From: DASRAU01 sp035638075
Lineage (GTDB): Bacteria > Acidobacteriota > Polarisedimenticolia > Gp22-AA2
Assembly (NCBI GenBank): GCA_035638075.1
Contig: DASRAU010000019.1
Coordinates: 1-60,485, forward strand
DNA: 60,485 nt
Direction of reading: 5' to 3'
Shown here: positions 19,892-28,533 of the stretch, piece by piece
Layout of the letters: each line of letters opens with the position of its first letter
Numbering within the stretch: position 1 is the first letter of the stretch
The notes under the pieces: model-generated
The model's input: only the letters and a program-made list of their open reading frames with translations
Told to the model about the DNA's origin: nothing
Database searches by the model: none
Made by a program: the position numbers and the translations under genes

Positions 19892-21150
19892 ATGCCGCGG
19901 CCCCCGCCCCGCCGTCCGCCTCCCTGCGGCGCCATCCCGGGGAAGGAGCCGGTCATCGACGATTTCGCCGTCTCCAGCCCGACGGCGACCCGATCCCCTT
20001 CCTTGAGATCACCGCCGACGATGGCGGTGAAGCGCCCGTCGGTGATGCCGGTCTTCACGGCCACCTCGTGCGGCCTGCCCTCGTCGTCCACGACGTAGAC
20101 GTTCTCCGATCGCCCGGCCGGATGGGTGCTCCTCAGCATGCCCGCCATCGCCGCGGGACCACCGCGCGGCGGCTCGGCTCCGGAGGCACGCGCGCCGTCC
20201 GCACCGGGAGCGCCGCCGCCGCGGCCGGTCTCGACCGGTCTGAAGCGCAGCGCCGCGTTCGGCACCCGCAGCACGTCTCCGACCTTGGCCACCTCGATGG
20301 TCACGTCGGCGGTCATCAAAGGCTTCAGGCGCTTGTCGGGGTTCGGGACGTCGATGATCACGGGGTAGGTCACGACGTTCTGGTTCTGCGTGGCGTTGAG
20401 CCTGATCTGCGAGATGGTGCCGCTGAAGGTCTCGTCGGCATAGGCGTCCACCGTGAAGCGGGCGGTCTGCCCCACCTGCACGCGCCCGATGTCCGACTGA
20501 TCGACGTCGGCCGAGACCTGCATCTTGGTCAGGTCCTCGGCGATGGTGAACAAGGTCGGCGCCTGGAACGACGCGGCCACCGTCTGCCCGATGTCGTACT
20601 GCCGCGCCACCACGACACCGTCGATGGGCGAGAAGATCTTCGTGTACGAGAGGTTGGTCTGCGCCTGGTGCAGCGTCGCCTGCGCCTGCGCCACCCCCGC
20701 CTTCGCCGCGTCGTACGCCGCCTTGGCGGCGTCGTAATCCGACGGCGCCGTCAGCCCCTGCTCGAGCAGCCGCTGCTGGCGGTTGAAGGCGATCTCGGTA
20801 TTGCGCTGGTCCACCTCGGCGCGCGCGAGATCGGCGCGGCGCTGCTCCACCTGCGCCTGCAGCGGGGTCGGGTCGAGGGTGGCGAGGAGCTGCCCCTTCG
20901 TGACCGGGCTGTTGTAGTCCACCGACAGGCTGGAGACGATGCCGCTGACCTGGCTTCCCACCTGCACCGTGTGCACGGCCGAGATGGTGCCGGTGGAGGT
21001 GACGGTGGCGGCCACCGCGCCGCGGCCGACCACCTCGGTGCGCAGCCCGCCGTCGTCCTTCGCGGAGCGGTGACGCACGACGGCCGTCCCGGCGGCGGCC
21101 AGGCCGGCGAGCGCCAGGATCGAGATGATCCACCTGCGGGAGGGTGACAT
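19888..21150 (-). CDS. Periplasmic adaptor (MacA/HlyD family) of the efflux system
   Basis: 420 residues from ATG 21150, with an N-terminal anchor (WIISILALAGLAAAGTAVV), a lipoyl half-motif (VQVGSQVSGIVSSLSVDYNSPVTKGQLLATLDPTPLQAQ), a coiled-coil hairpin (about 90-165), a second lipoyl half (YTKIFSPIDGVVVARQYDIGQTV), a beta-barrel domain and a Gly/Arg-rich C-terminus. With the MacB-type pair it should form a tripartite efflux pump; no outer-membrane TolC gene is in the window. A GTG eight codons upstream (21174) is a possible alternative start. Confidence 0.9.
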   Translation of the reverse strand: MSPSRRWIISILALAGLAAAGTAVVRHRSAKDDGGLRTEVVGRGAVAATVTSTGTISAVHTVQVGSQVSGIVSSLSVDYNSPVTKGQLLATLDPTPLQAQVEQRRADLARAEVDQRNTEIAFNRQQRLLEQGLTAPSDYDAAKAAYDAAKAGVAQAQATLHQAQTNLSYTKIFSPIDGVVVARQYDIGQTVAASFQAPTLFTIAEDLTKMQVSADVDQSDIGRVQVGQTARFTVDAYADETFSGTISQIRLNATQNQNVVTYPVIIDVPNPDKRLKPLMTADVTIEVAKVGDVLRVPNAALRFRPVETGRGGGAPGADGARASGAEPPRGGPAAMAGMLRSTHPAGRSENVYVVDDEGRPHEVAVKTGITDGRFTAIVGGDLKEGDRVAVGLETAKSSMTGSFPGMAPQGGGRRGGGRGM

Positions 21151-21196
21151 GTCCGTGGTGCCGCGCGCCTCCACGCGCGGAAACGGGTCTCCGGCC

Positions 21197-21529
21197 TTAC
21201 GAGAGGTGCTTGTCGAGGATCTTGGCGAGGTTGTCGCGCGAGGTGGAGCCGATGTACTGCTCGACCACCTTCCCTTCCTTGAAGAGAAGGAGCGTGGGGA
21301 TGCTCATGACGCCGTAGCGGGTGGCGATGCTGCTGTGGTCGTCCACGTTCAGCTTGCCGACGCGCACCCGGCCGTCGTAATCCCTCGCGAGCTGGTCGAG
21401 AACCGGGGCCAGCATGCGGCACGGGCCGCACCATTCCGCCCAGAAATCGACCAGCAGCGGGGATCCCGCCTTCTTGGTCTCGTCGTCGAAGTTCCCCGCC
21501 GTCAAGGTGAGAATCTGCTCGCTTGCCAT
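21197..21529 (-). CDS. trxA: Thioredoxin
   Basis: 110 residues of the classical thioredoxin fold with active site WCGPC (33-37), the cis-proline loop SIPTLLLF and FKEGK. No signal peptide, so it is a cytoplasmic disulfide reductase. AAGGAG lies just before the ATG. It is 22 bp or more upstream of the efflux adaptor and divergent from rsmA. Confidence 0.96.
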   Translation of the reverse strand: MASEQILTLTAGNFDDETKKAGSPLLVDFWAEWCGPCRMLAPVLDQLARDYDGRVRVGKLNVDDHSSIATRYGVMSIPTLLLFKEGKVVEQYIGSTSRDNLAKILDKHLS

Positions 21530-21638
21530 CTCTCCTTACGCCTCCCTCTCTCGTTCCCCGCACCGCTTGTGGGACAGTTTTTATACCATATTCGCCGGCG
21601 GGAGACCGGTCCGGCCCCGCGCCGGGAGAGTGATTGAG

Positions 21639-22514
21639 ATGCGACTGGGGCCCGCGGGATTCAAGCCCAAACGACGCTGGGGGCAGAACTTCCTCATCGA
21701 TCCCGGCGCGCTCTCCGCCATCGCCGCCGCCTTCCGGCCCTCCCCCGGCGACCATGTCCTCGAGATCGGGCCCGGCGACGGGGCGCTCACCCGCCGCATC
21801 GCGCCGCGCGTCGAGTCGCTTCTCGCCGTCGAGGTCGACCCCGAGCTGGCGGCGACGCTGCGGGAGGAGTTCGAGACGGCGCGGGTGCGGATCCTCGAGG
21901 GGGACGTGCTCTCCTTCGAGCCGGAGCGGCTCCTGGCCGACGCCGGGGCGGGACCCGGCCACCCGGTCCGGATCCTCGGCAACCTGCCGTACAACATCGC
22001 CACCGTCATCATCCTCAGGTACCTGACGCGGCACGACCTGGTCCGGGACCTGATGGTGATGGTGCAGCGCGAGGTGGCGGAGCGAATCCTGGCCCCCACG
22101 CACACGAAGGAATTCGGGAGCCTGACGGTCCTGTGCCGCAGCTTCGCGAAGGTCGAGCGGATCCGCCGGCTGCGGCCCGGGTCGTTCCGTCCCCGCCCCA
22201 GGGTGGAATCGGAGGTGATCCGCCTGGCGCTGCACGACCCCGGCGGGGCCGCCGGGGCCGACCCGGACGGCTACGCCCGCTTCGTCCACGAGTGCTTCGG
22301 GCAGCGGCGCAAGACCTTCCTCAACAACCTGGCACGGGTGCTCGCCTCTGAAGGAGACGATGCGCACGAGCGGGCGCGGTCCCTGCTCGCCGCGGCGGCC
22401 ATCGACCCGGGCGGCCGTCCCGAGGAGGTCCCGCCGGAAGGGTTCGAGCGGCTCTACGCGCGGCTGAAATCACCGCCGGAGAAGCGGATCGACTCGCCGC
22501 CCTCCCCCGTATAA
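21639..22514 (+). CDS. rsmA: 16S rRNA dimethyladenosine transferase RsmA (KsgA)
   Basis: 291 residues. It dimethylates two adjacent adenines near the 3' end of 16S rRNA. Features: KRRWGQNFLIDP at the start, SAM-binding LEIGPGDGALT (41-51), the catalytic NLPYN (115-119), and the C-terminal RRKTFLNNL motif. An in-frame GTG three codons earlier (21630) is possible, with GGGAGA just before it. Its TAA stop overlaps the ATG of the RNase J gene (TAATG). Confidence 0.95.
   Translation: MRLGPAGFKPKRRWGQNFLIDPGALSAIAAAFRPSPGDHVLEIGPGDGALTRRIAPRVESLLAVEVDPELAATLREEFETARVRILEGDVLSFEPERLLADAGAGPGHPVRILGNLPYNIATVIILRYLTRHDLVRDLMVMVQREVAERILAPTHTKEFGSLTVLCRSFAKVERIRRLRPGSFRPRPRVESEVIRLALHDPGGAAGADPDGYARFVHECFGQRRKTFLNNLARVLASEGDDAHERARSLLAAAAIDPGGRPEEVPPEGFERLYARLKSPPEKRIDSPPSPV
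22509..22514 (+). promoter_or_regulatory. -10 box overlapping the rsmA stop, in front of RNase J
   Basis: A perfect TATAAT covers the last codons of rsmA and the first base of the RNase J ATG. If used, RNA would begin around 22520-22523, right at the in-frame GTG at 22523, giving a leaderless message. No Shine-Dalgarno stands before the ATG at 22514. Confidence 0.4.
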
Positions 22515-24214
22515 TGCGCGCCGTGACGACCCGCCTGCGCGGCGAAGGGGCGCGGCAGCCCCAGCACCGCCTCGAAGTCATCCCCCTCGGAGGTCTCGGC
22601 GAATTCGGGCTGAACTGCACGGTCCTGCGCTCCGGCAGGGATCTGCTGGTGATCGACGCCGGCGTGATGTTCCCCGAGGAGCAGATCCTCGGCGTCAACG
22701 TCGTCATCCCCGAGTTCGCCTGGCTGTTCGAGCACGCCGAGAACGTGCACGGCATCCTGCTGACGCACGGGCACGAGGATCACGTCGGGGCGCTGCCGTA
22801 CCTGTTCGAGCGTGTGCGCGTCCCCGTCTACGGCAGCGATTTCACCCTCGGCCTTGCGACCCGCCGGCTCAAGGAGCACGGGCTCCCGACCGAGAAGCTC
22901 CTCAAGCCGGTGCAGGCCGGGACGGAGATTCCCCTCGGCCCCTACGTCGTCGAGTTCCTCCAGGTGACGCACAGCATCCCGGGGACGCTCGCCATCGCCA
23001 TCCGCACGCCCGCCGGCACCATCATCCACTCCGCCGACTTCAAGATGGACCAGACGCCGATCGACGGGCGCACCTTCGACTTCCAGTCGTTCTCCTACTA
23101 CGGCGACCAGGGGGTGCTGGCGCTCCTGTCGGACAGCACCAACGCGGAGGTGGAGGGGTTCACCGGTTCGGAGCGGCTGGTCGGGGAAGCGCTCGACGGC
23201 GTGTTCCGGCGCGCCCATGGGCGCATCCTGTTCAGCACCTTCGCCAGCAACGTGCACCGCATCCAGCAGGTGATCGACCAGGCGGTGCGGCACAAGCGGC
23301 GCGTGGTGCTGTGCGGCTCGAGCATGGGATCGGTCGCAACCGTGGCGCAGGAGCTCGGCTATCTCAAGGTGCCGGCGGGGGTGATGGCCGAGGCGTCGGA
23401 GGCGCGCCGCATCCCGGCCAACAAGCTGGTGATCCTGGCCGCGGGGTCGCAGGGCGAGCCGATGTCGGCCCTGTCGCGCATCGCCCTGGATGATCACCGC
23501 GACGTGTCGCTCGATCCCGGCGACACCGTGCTGGTGTCGGCACGCGCCATCCCGGGGAACGAGCGCGCCATCAACCGGGTGATCAATCATCTCTACCGGC
23601 GCGGCGCCGAGGTCGTGTTCGGCAGCTCGGCGCCGTACCACGTCTCGGGACACGCCAGCCAGGAGGAGCTGAAGCTGCTGCTGACCCTCGTGCGGCCGAA
23701 ATTCTTCATCCCCATCCACGGGGAGATCCGGCAGTTGTACAGTCACGCGCGCCTGGCGGAGCGCACCGGCCTCGACCGCAAGCGCATCGTCCTGGCGGAG
23801 AGCGGCGACGTCATCGAGCTGCACGGCGACGCGGCGACCGTGACCGGCAAGGTGCGCGCCGGCCGCGTGTTCATCGACGGGACGCTCGAGGAAGTGGACG
23901 AGATCGTGGTGCGCGACCGGCGCCATATCTCCGAGGGGGGCATCGTGCTGGCGGTCGTGGCCATCGACAGGCAGAGCGGCAAGATGGAGGGGGATCCGGA
24001 GATCCTCAGCCGCGGCTTCGTCATCGAGACCGGGAGCGGCGACCTGATGCGCGAGGCGACCCGCGCCGTGCGCCGCGCCGTGGAGGCGGCCACCCCCGAG
24101 GAGCGCGCCGACCGCGGCGTCCTCAAGGCGATGATCCAGCAGGAGCTGAAGCGCTTCTTCCGCAAGCGCCTCGACAAGCGTCCGATGATCATCCCGACGG
24201 TGGTGGAGACATGA
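22514..24214 (+). CDS. rnj: Ribonuclease J
   Basis: 566 residues, a metallo-beta-lactamase/beta-CASP nuclease that degrades and matures RNA, in place of or beside RNase E. The metal site is HGHEDH (85-90). Other features are HSIPG, a beta-CASP domain (about 210-370) with SGHASQEELK, and FIPIHGEIRQL, then the C-terminal domain. The start is ATG 22514 (TAATG coupling to rsmA) or GTG 22523; the conserved N-terminal block begins only near residue 19, so both are possible. Confidence 0.95.
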   Translation: MRAVTTRLRGEGARQPQHRLEVIPLGGLGEFGLNCTVLRSGRDLLVIDAGVMFPEEQILGVNVVIPEFAWLFEHAENVHGILLTHGHEDHVGALPYLFERVRVPVYGSDFTLGLATRRLKEHGLPTEKLLKPVQAGTEIPLGPYVVEFLQVTHSIPGTLAIAIRTPAGTIIHSADFKMDQTPIDGRTFDFQSFSYYGDQGVLALLSDSTNAEVEGFTGSERLVGEALDGVFRRAHGRILFSTFASNVHRIQQVIDQAVRHKRRVVLCGSSMGSVATVAQELGYLKVPAGVMAEASEARRIPANKLVILAAGSQGEPMSALSRIALDDHRDVSLDPGDTVLVSARAIPGNERAINRVINHLYRRGAEVVFGSSAPYHVSGHASQEELKLLLTLVRPKFFIPIHGEIRQLYSHARLAERTGLDRKRIVLAESGDVIELHGDAATVTGKVRAGRVFIDGTLEEVDEIVVRDRRHISEGGIVLAVVAIDRQSGKMEGDPEILSRGFVIETGSGDLMREATRAVRRAVEAATPEERADRGVLKAMIQQELKRFFRKRLDKRPMIIPTVVET

Positions 24215-24239
24215 GCGGCACTGGCGCGGAGGGTTGTCG

Positions 24240-26723
24240 ATGAGCCGGCGGCGCAAGCATCCGGCGAAGCGCCGCGAAGCGGCGACCGCGTCGCGCGGCA
24301 TCCTCGCCGAGGGGTTCGCCATCGTCCTGATGGCGGCCGCCGTGCTGCTCTGCCTGAGCCTGGTGTCGCACCACCAGAGCGATTCCGTCCCGTTCTTCGG
24401 GGAATACGACGGGCAGCCGGTGCAGAACATCGCCGGGCCCGTCGGCTCGTTCCTCTCCGCGCTTCTCTACCAGACCTTCGGCTATGCGGCGTGGAGCGCG
24501 CCCCTGCTGATGCTCTTCCTCGGCTGGCGCTTCTTCTGGCACCGTCCCTCCCGCCCCTTCGTCGGCGCGACCGGCAGCTCCGTGGTGCTGCTGGCGTTCA
24601 CGGCGATCCTCGATCTGACCCTCGGGGAGCACGGCCCGCTGCCGTCGCACCGGGCCGGCGGCTTCATCGGCGCGCTGACGGCCGGCGCACTCAAGGGACT
24701 GTTCAACCGCTGGGGCGCGCTCGTGGTCGCGCTGGCCCTGGCCGGAGGGGGGCTGCTCATCCTCGGCCGGTCCTCCTTCGTGGACGGGGTGCGCGCGCTC
24801 ATGCGCCGCATGGTGGGGGTGGTGCGCGGGGCCTGGCTGGCGTGGGTGCGGACGCGCGAGGCGCGCCGCCGCGAAGAGCAGCGCCGCGCCATCGCCGACC
24901 GCCAGAGGGAGCGGCTGGAGAAGGCGGCGCGCGCCGAGAAGAGCGAGCCCGCCGTCGAGCCGCGCGCCGCGGCGCCGATCCCGCTTCTGACGGAGCTGCC
25001 GGAACCGGCGCCGGCCCGGCCCGAGCCGCCGGTCCGCCCGGCCGTCGAGCCCCTCAAGACGCTGCGCAAAGGGCGGCCGGACAAGATCTCCCCCGAGGCG
25101 GCCGGAAAATCGGCCGACAAGCAGCCGGAGTTCGACTTCATCGAGGCGATGCCGAACTACACCGCGCCGCCGCTGTCGCTGCTCGAGCCGATGGCGAAGG
25201 CGTCCCAGGTGGACGAGGCGGAGCTGGTCGAGACCGCCCGGCTCATCACCGAGAAGTGCCGCGAGTTCGAGGTGAACGGCCAGGTCATCGCCATCCAGCC
25301 GGGGCCGGTGGTCACGGTCTTCGAGTTCAAGCCCGACGCGGGCATCAAGTACAGCCGCATCGTCAGCATGGCCGACGACCTGTGCCTGGCGATCAAGGCG
25401 GAGTCGATCCGCATCGACCGCCTCCCCGGCAAGTCCACGGTCGGGATCGAAGTGCCGAACCGCACCCGCGAGGTGATCTCGCTGCGGGAGCTGTTGTCGA
25501 GCGAGCGCTTCCAGCGCGCGCCTGCCTCGCTGACGCTCGCCCTCGGCAAGGAGATCAACGGCGAGCCGTACTACGCCGATCTCGCGAAGATGCCGCACCT
25601 GCTGGTCGCCGGCTCCACCGGATCGGGGAAGAGCGTCTGCCTCAACACGCTTTTGACGTCGATCCTCTACAAGGCGAGCCCCGAGGAAGTGAAGTTCATC
25701 ATGGTCGACCCGAAGCGCCTCGAGCTGGGGCTCTACGAGAACATCCCGCACCTGCTGACGCCACTCGTCACCGAGACCAAGAAGGCCGGCAACGCCCTGC
25801 GCTGGGCGGTCGTCGAGATGGAGCGGCGCTACAAGCAGCTCGCGGAGGCGGGGGTCCGCAGCATCGACCAGTACAACGTCGCGATGCGAAAAGCGATGGG
25901 GCGCGCCGACAACCCGCCGGCCCCCGCCGAGCCGGCGCCGCCCATGGGAGACGCCGCCGCATCCGCCGCGGCCGCGGACCTGCCGGCCTCCGAGCGCAAG
26001 CACTTCCTGCCCGGCGAGAAGCCGGCCATCCTCCCCTACATCGTCATCCTGATCGACGAGCTGGCCGACCTCATGATGACGACCGGGCGCGAGGTCGAAG
26101 AGGCTATCACCCGCCTGGCGCAGATGGCGCGCGCCGTCGGCATCCACCTGATCCTCTCCACGCAGCGGCCGTCGGTGGACATCATCACCGGCGTCATCAA
26201 GGCGAACTTCCCCTGCCGCATCGCCATGCGCGTGTCGTCGAAGGTGGACTCGCGCACCATTCTCGACAGCAACGGCGCCGAGCACCTGCTCGGGCACGGC
26301 GACATGCTCTTCATTCCCCCCGGCTCGGCCCGCTTGGTGCGCCTGCACGGTCCGCTGGTGACCGAGGTCGAGGCGACCCGCATCGTCACCTTCCTCAAGA
26401 AGCAGGCGAAGCCGCAGTACGACGAGGCGGTGACGCGCGACGAGGCCGAGGCCGGCGCGGCCGGCGGGGGTCCGGGCGGCGGCAGCGAGGACCAGGACCC
26501 CGCCTACGACCAGGCGGTGCGCATCGCCGTGCAGCAGGGCCAGATCTCCGTGTCCCACATCCAGCGCCGCCTCAAGCTCGGCTACGCGCGCGCCGCGCGC
26601 CTCGTCGACATGATGGAGCAGAACGGCATCGTCGGCCCCGCCGACGGCAGCAAGCCGCGCGAGGTCCTGGTCGAGCCCGACTTCCTCGCCCGCCTCGACC
26701 AGATGCGCGAAGAGCAGGGCTGA
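24240..26723 (+). CDS. ftsK: FtsK/SpoIIIE DNA translocase
   Basis: 827 residues, the septal DNA pump that clears chromosome termini. ATG 24240 has GGAGGG seven bases upstream. It has four or so N-terminal membrane helices (about 20-180), a basic/Pro-rich linker (about 190-300), then the motor with Walker A GSTGSGKS (458-465) and Walker B VILIDELAD (near 605). A C-terminal gamma winged helix follows (DQAVRIAVQQGQISVSHIQRRLKLGYARAARLVD is the family pattern). An Ala/Pro-rich insert of about 35 residues, just before the Walker B strand, lengthens the motor. Confidence 0.95.
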   Translation: MSRRRKHPAKRREAATASRGILAEGFAIVLMAAAVLLCLSLVSHHQSDSVPFFGEYDGQPVQNIAGPVGSFLSALLYQTFGYAAWSAPLLMLFLGWRFFWHRPSRPFVGATGSSVVLLAFTAILDLTLGEHGPLPSHRAGGFIGALTAGALKGLFNRWGALVVALALAGGGLLILGRSSFVDGVRALMRRMVGVVRGAWLAWVRTREARRREEQRRAIADRQRERLEKAARAEKSEPAVEPRAAAPIPLLTELPEPAPARPEPPVRPAVEPLKTLRKGRPDKISPEAAGKSADKQPEFDFIEAMPNYTAPPLSLLEPMAKASQVDEAELVETARLITEKCREFEVNGQVIAIQPGPVVTVFEFKPDAGIKYSRIVSMADDLCLAIKAESIRIDRLPGKSTVGIEVPNRTREVISLRELLSSERFQRAPASLTLALGKEINGEPYYADLAKMPHLLVAGSTGSGKSVCLNTLLTSILYKASPEEVKFIMVDPKRLELGLYENIPHLLTPLVTETKKAGNALRWAVVEMERRYKQLAEAGVRSIDQYNVAMRKAMGRADNPPAPAEPAPPMGDAAASAAAADLPASERKHFLPGEKPAILPYIVILIDELADLMMTTGREVEEAITRLAQMARAVGIHLILSTQRPSVDIITGVIKANFPCRIAMRVSSKVDSRTILDSNGAEHLLGHGDMLFIPPGSARLVRLHGPLVTEVEATRIVTFLKKQAKPQYDEAVTRDEAEAGAAGGGPGGGSEDQDPAYDQAVRIAVQQGQISVSHIQRRLKLGYARAARLVDMMEQNGIVGPADGSKPREVLVEPDFLARLDQMREEQG

Positions 26724-27013
26724 CCTCCCTCCCCGTCTGAATCCGGACCACGCGCCCCTGCCCCTGATTCATCGCCCGAACTGAAGTCCGGGAACGATCC
26801 CTCAAAAATCGGACTCTGCAGATCTGCCGTCAGCAGGTCTTCTGTCAGCAGGTCTGCGAATTGACCTCCTGCTGCACCACGCGTCCAATGCCCTTCATTC
26901 CGACGCGCCGCTCTTTGTTCGACCGCCGGTTCGGCAACCGGGAAGGAGGTGGCATGCGGCCGCGCGGCGCGCTCGATCTTGCTCACGCAATTTCTTCGAT
27001 GGAGGGAAGGGTC
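26724..27013 (+). other. Intergenic region with short tandem repeat and weak promoter
   Basis: No gene is seen in these 290 bp. There is a tandem repeat of a 12-bp unit, GTCAGCAGGTCT, at 26829-26840 and 26844-26855 (15-bp period), next to a GCAGATCTGC palindrome. A possible promoter follows: TTGACC (26861-26866), 17 bp, TCCAAT (26884-26889), about 120 nt before the next gene. The -10 box is poor. Confidence 0.45.
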
Positions 27014-28435
27014 ATGCGCAAGAATCCGATCCGTTCGTCGTTCCGTCATCTCCTCTCGCTGCTCCTGGCGCTGCCGTGCGCCGTCACCCTGACGGCGGCT
27101 TCGCCCTCGATTTACTACAAGGACGTGTGCGCCAGTGGGTGCACCTACAGCACGCTGCAGGCGGCGATCGACGCCATCACCGACAGCTCCGCGACCAAGG
27201 TCTACACGGTGTTCGTGGACTCGGGCATCCTGTTGCTCGACAACTCGACGACACTGAACGGCAAGAGCTACATCAACATCGTCGGGAACGGTGAAGGGGT
27301 GTCGATCGTGCGGGGCAGCACGACCTGGTTCGCGAACGTCTTCGCCACCACGACCTCCTCCGACTTCCTGGACCTCTCGAACAGCACGAACGTCACGATC
27401 CGTGGAGTGACGTTCGACGCCCGCACCAACGACCCGGGCACGTACACCTCGACCGCCTTCAACGGCGTCAAGCTCCAGACCAACGACCGGATCCTGTTCG
27501 ACAGCGCGGAGGTCCGGGGGGTGAACTACGGCGTCTGGGAGGCGGCCGGCACGACCGGCAACCTCATCGAGGTCTACAACTCCAAGTTCCTCTCGACCGT
27601 GGAAACGATGCTCACGCGGTCCTCGACCTGGCACATCTTCAGCAGCGAGATCAAGGCGTTGCAGACGGGCGCCGAGAGCGCCAACGACTCCGCCATTGCG
27701 CTCGAGATGATCAACGGGGTGAACGTGACCATCTGGGGCTGCCACCTGCACGCGGAGAGCTCCAAGGCGGGCGCGTCCGGATCCGTCCAGGCTCTGCGTG
27801 TCGGCAGCGCAAGCAGCGGAGCGGAGCTGGCGGTCATCGGGACGCAGATCCACCTCAAAATCGGCACCACCAACATCGGGTCCTCGACGAGGAACATGTT
27901 CGGCTTCTTCTTCAATGCCGCCGGTACTGGTCCGAGCCACTATGACTTCGTGGGCAGCGACATCCACTACGAGAGCCCGGCCTCCATGAGCCAGGGGCGG
28001 ATCGGCGGGATCGGCTACAACCCCACGACCGCGAGCCAGTTCATCTCGTTCGTCGGCAGCGGCATTTACGACATCGGCGGATCCGGCGGAACCTTCCGCT
28101 CGAACATCATCCAGACAACTTCGGCCGGGACCGCGCCAGTGTTCCGGACCTCGGGCGCCAACATCAGTTCGGCCGTCGCGGCGTCCGGCTCGCTTCCATC
28201 CGGTCTGGCGAGCGGCGCCTCCACGCTCACGAATCAGCGCGGCAGCGTCACGCTCAGCGGCGGCACGGCGAGCGTCACCCTCCCTGCCGCGGTCCCCGAC
28301 ACGGCTTACTCCGTCGCAGTCTCCACCGGCGTCAACGAGACCATCCGGGTCACCGGGAAATCGACCACCGGGTTCACCGTGACCTCGTCCAACGGCACCT
28401 CGACGGCCACGGTGGACTGGATCCTCCTGCGGTAG
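27014..28435 (+). CDS. Secreted right-handed beta-helix protein, copy 1
   Basis: 473 residues from ATG 27014 (GGAGGGAAGG just upstream) with a signal peptide (HLLSLLLALPCAVTLTAA). A pectinesterase/pectate-lyase-like motif follows (CTYSTLQAAIDAITD), then many short beta-coil rungs (YINIVGNGEGVSIVRG, NVTIRGVTFDAR, LIEVYNSKFLS, NVTIWGCHLHAE). No recognisable catalytic Asp pair of pectinesterases can be picked, so a binding or structural role is as likely as an enzyme. The last 70 residues form a separate beta module (from GSVTLSGGTASVTLP to VDWILLR) shared with the next gene. It is nearly a tandem duplicate of the following CDS. Confidence 0.82.
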   Translation: MRKNPIRSSFRHLLSLLLALPCAVTLTAASPSIYYKDVCASGCTYSTLQAAIDAITDSSATKVYTVFVDSGILLLDNSTTLNGKSYINIVGNGEGVSIVRGSTTWFANVFATTTSSDFLDLSNSTNVTIRGVTFDARTNDPGTYTSTAFNGVKLQTNDRILFDSAEVRGVNYGVWEAAGTTGNLIEVYNSKFLSTVETMLTRSSTWHIFSSEIKALQTGAESANDSAIALEMINGVNVTIWGCHLHAESSKAGASGSVQALRVGSASSGAELAVIGTQIHLKIGTTNIGSSTRNMFGFFFNAAGTGPSHYDFVGSDIHYESPASMSQGRIGGIGYNPTTASQFISFVGSGIYDIGGSGGTFRSNIIQTTSAGTAPVFRTSGANISSAVAASGSLPSGLASGASTLTNQRGSVTLSGGTASVTLPAAVPDTAYSVAVSTGVNETIRVTGKSTTGFTVTSSNGTSTATVDWILLR

Positions 28436-28466
28436 CGGCCGCTCCTTCGACAACGGCATCGAGCCG

Positions 28467-28496
28467 GGGCGCGGTCATCACTCTGGAGCCGCGCCC
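28467..28496 (+). repeat. GC-rich hairpin between the two beta-helix genes
   Basis: Perfect 8-bp arms GGGCGCGG (28467-28474) and CCGCGCCC (28489-28496) with a 14-base loop, in the 98-bp gap between the duplicated genes. No T-run follows, so it is at most a partial terminator or an mRNA-stabilising stem. Confidence 0.5.
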
Positions 28497-28533
28497 TGGC
28501 CAACCCCCTCAGTCCATCCGCGGAGGAAAACCC

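Noticed and set aside
24491..26740. Second long frame overlapping ftsK on the same strand
   Set aside because: Arg/Gly/Pro-rich out-of-frame reading of a gene with a complete motor domain; no motif.
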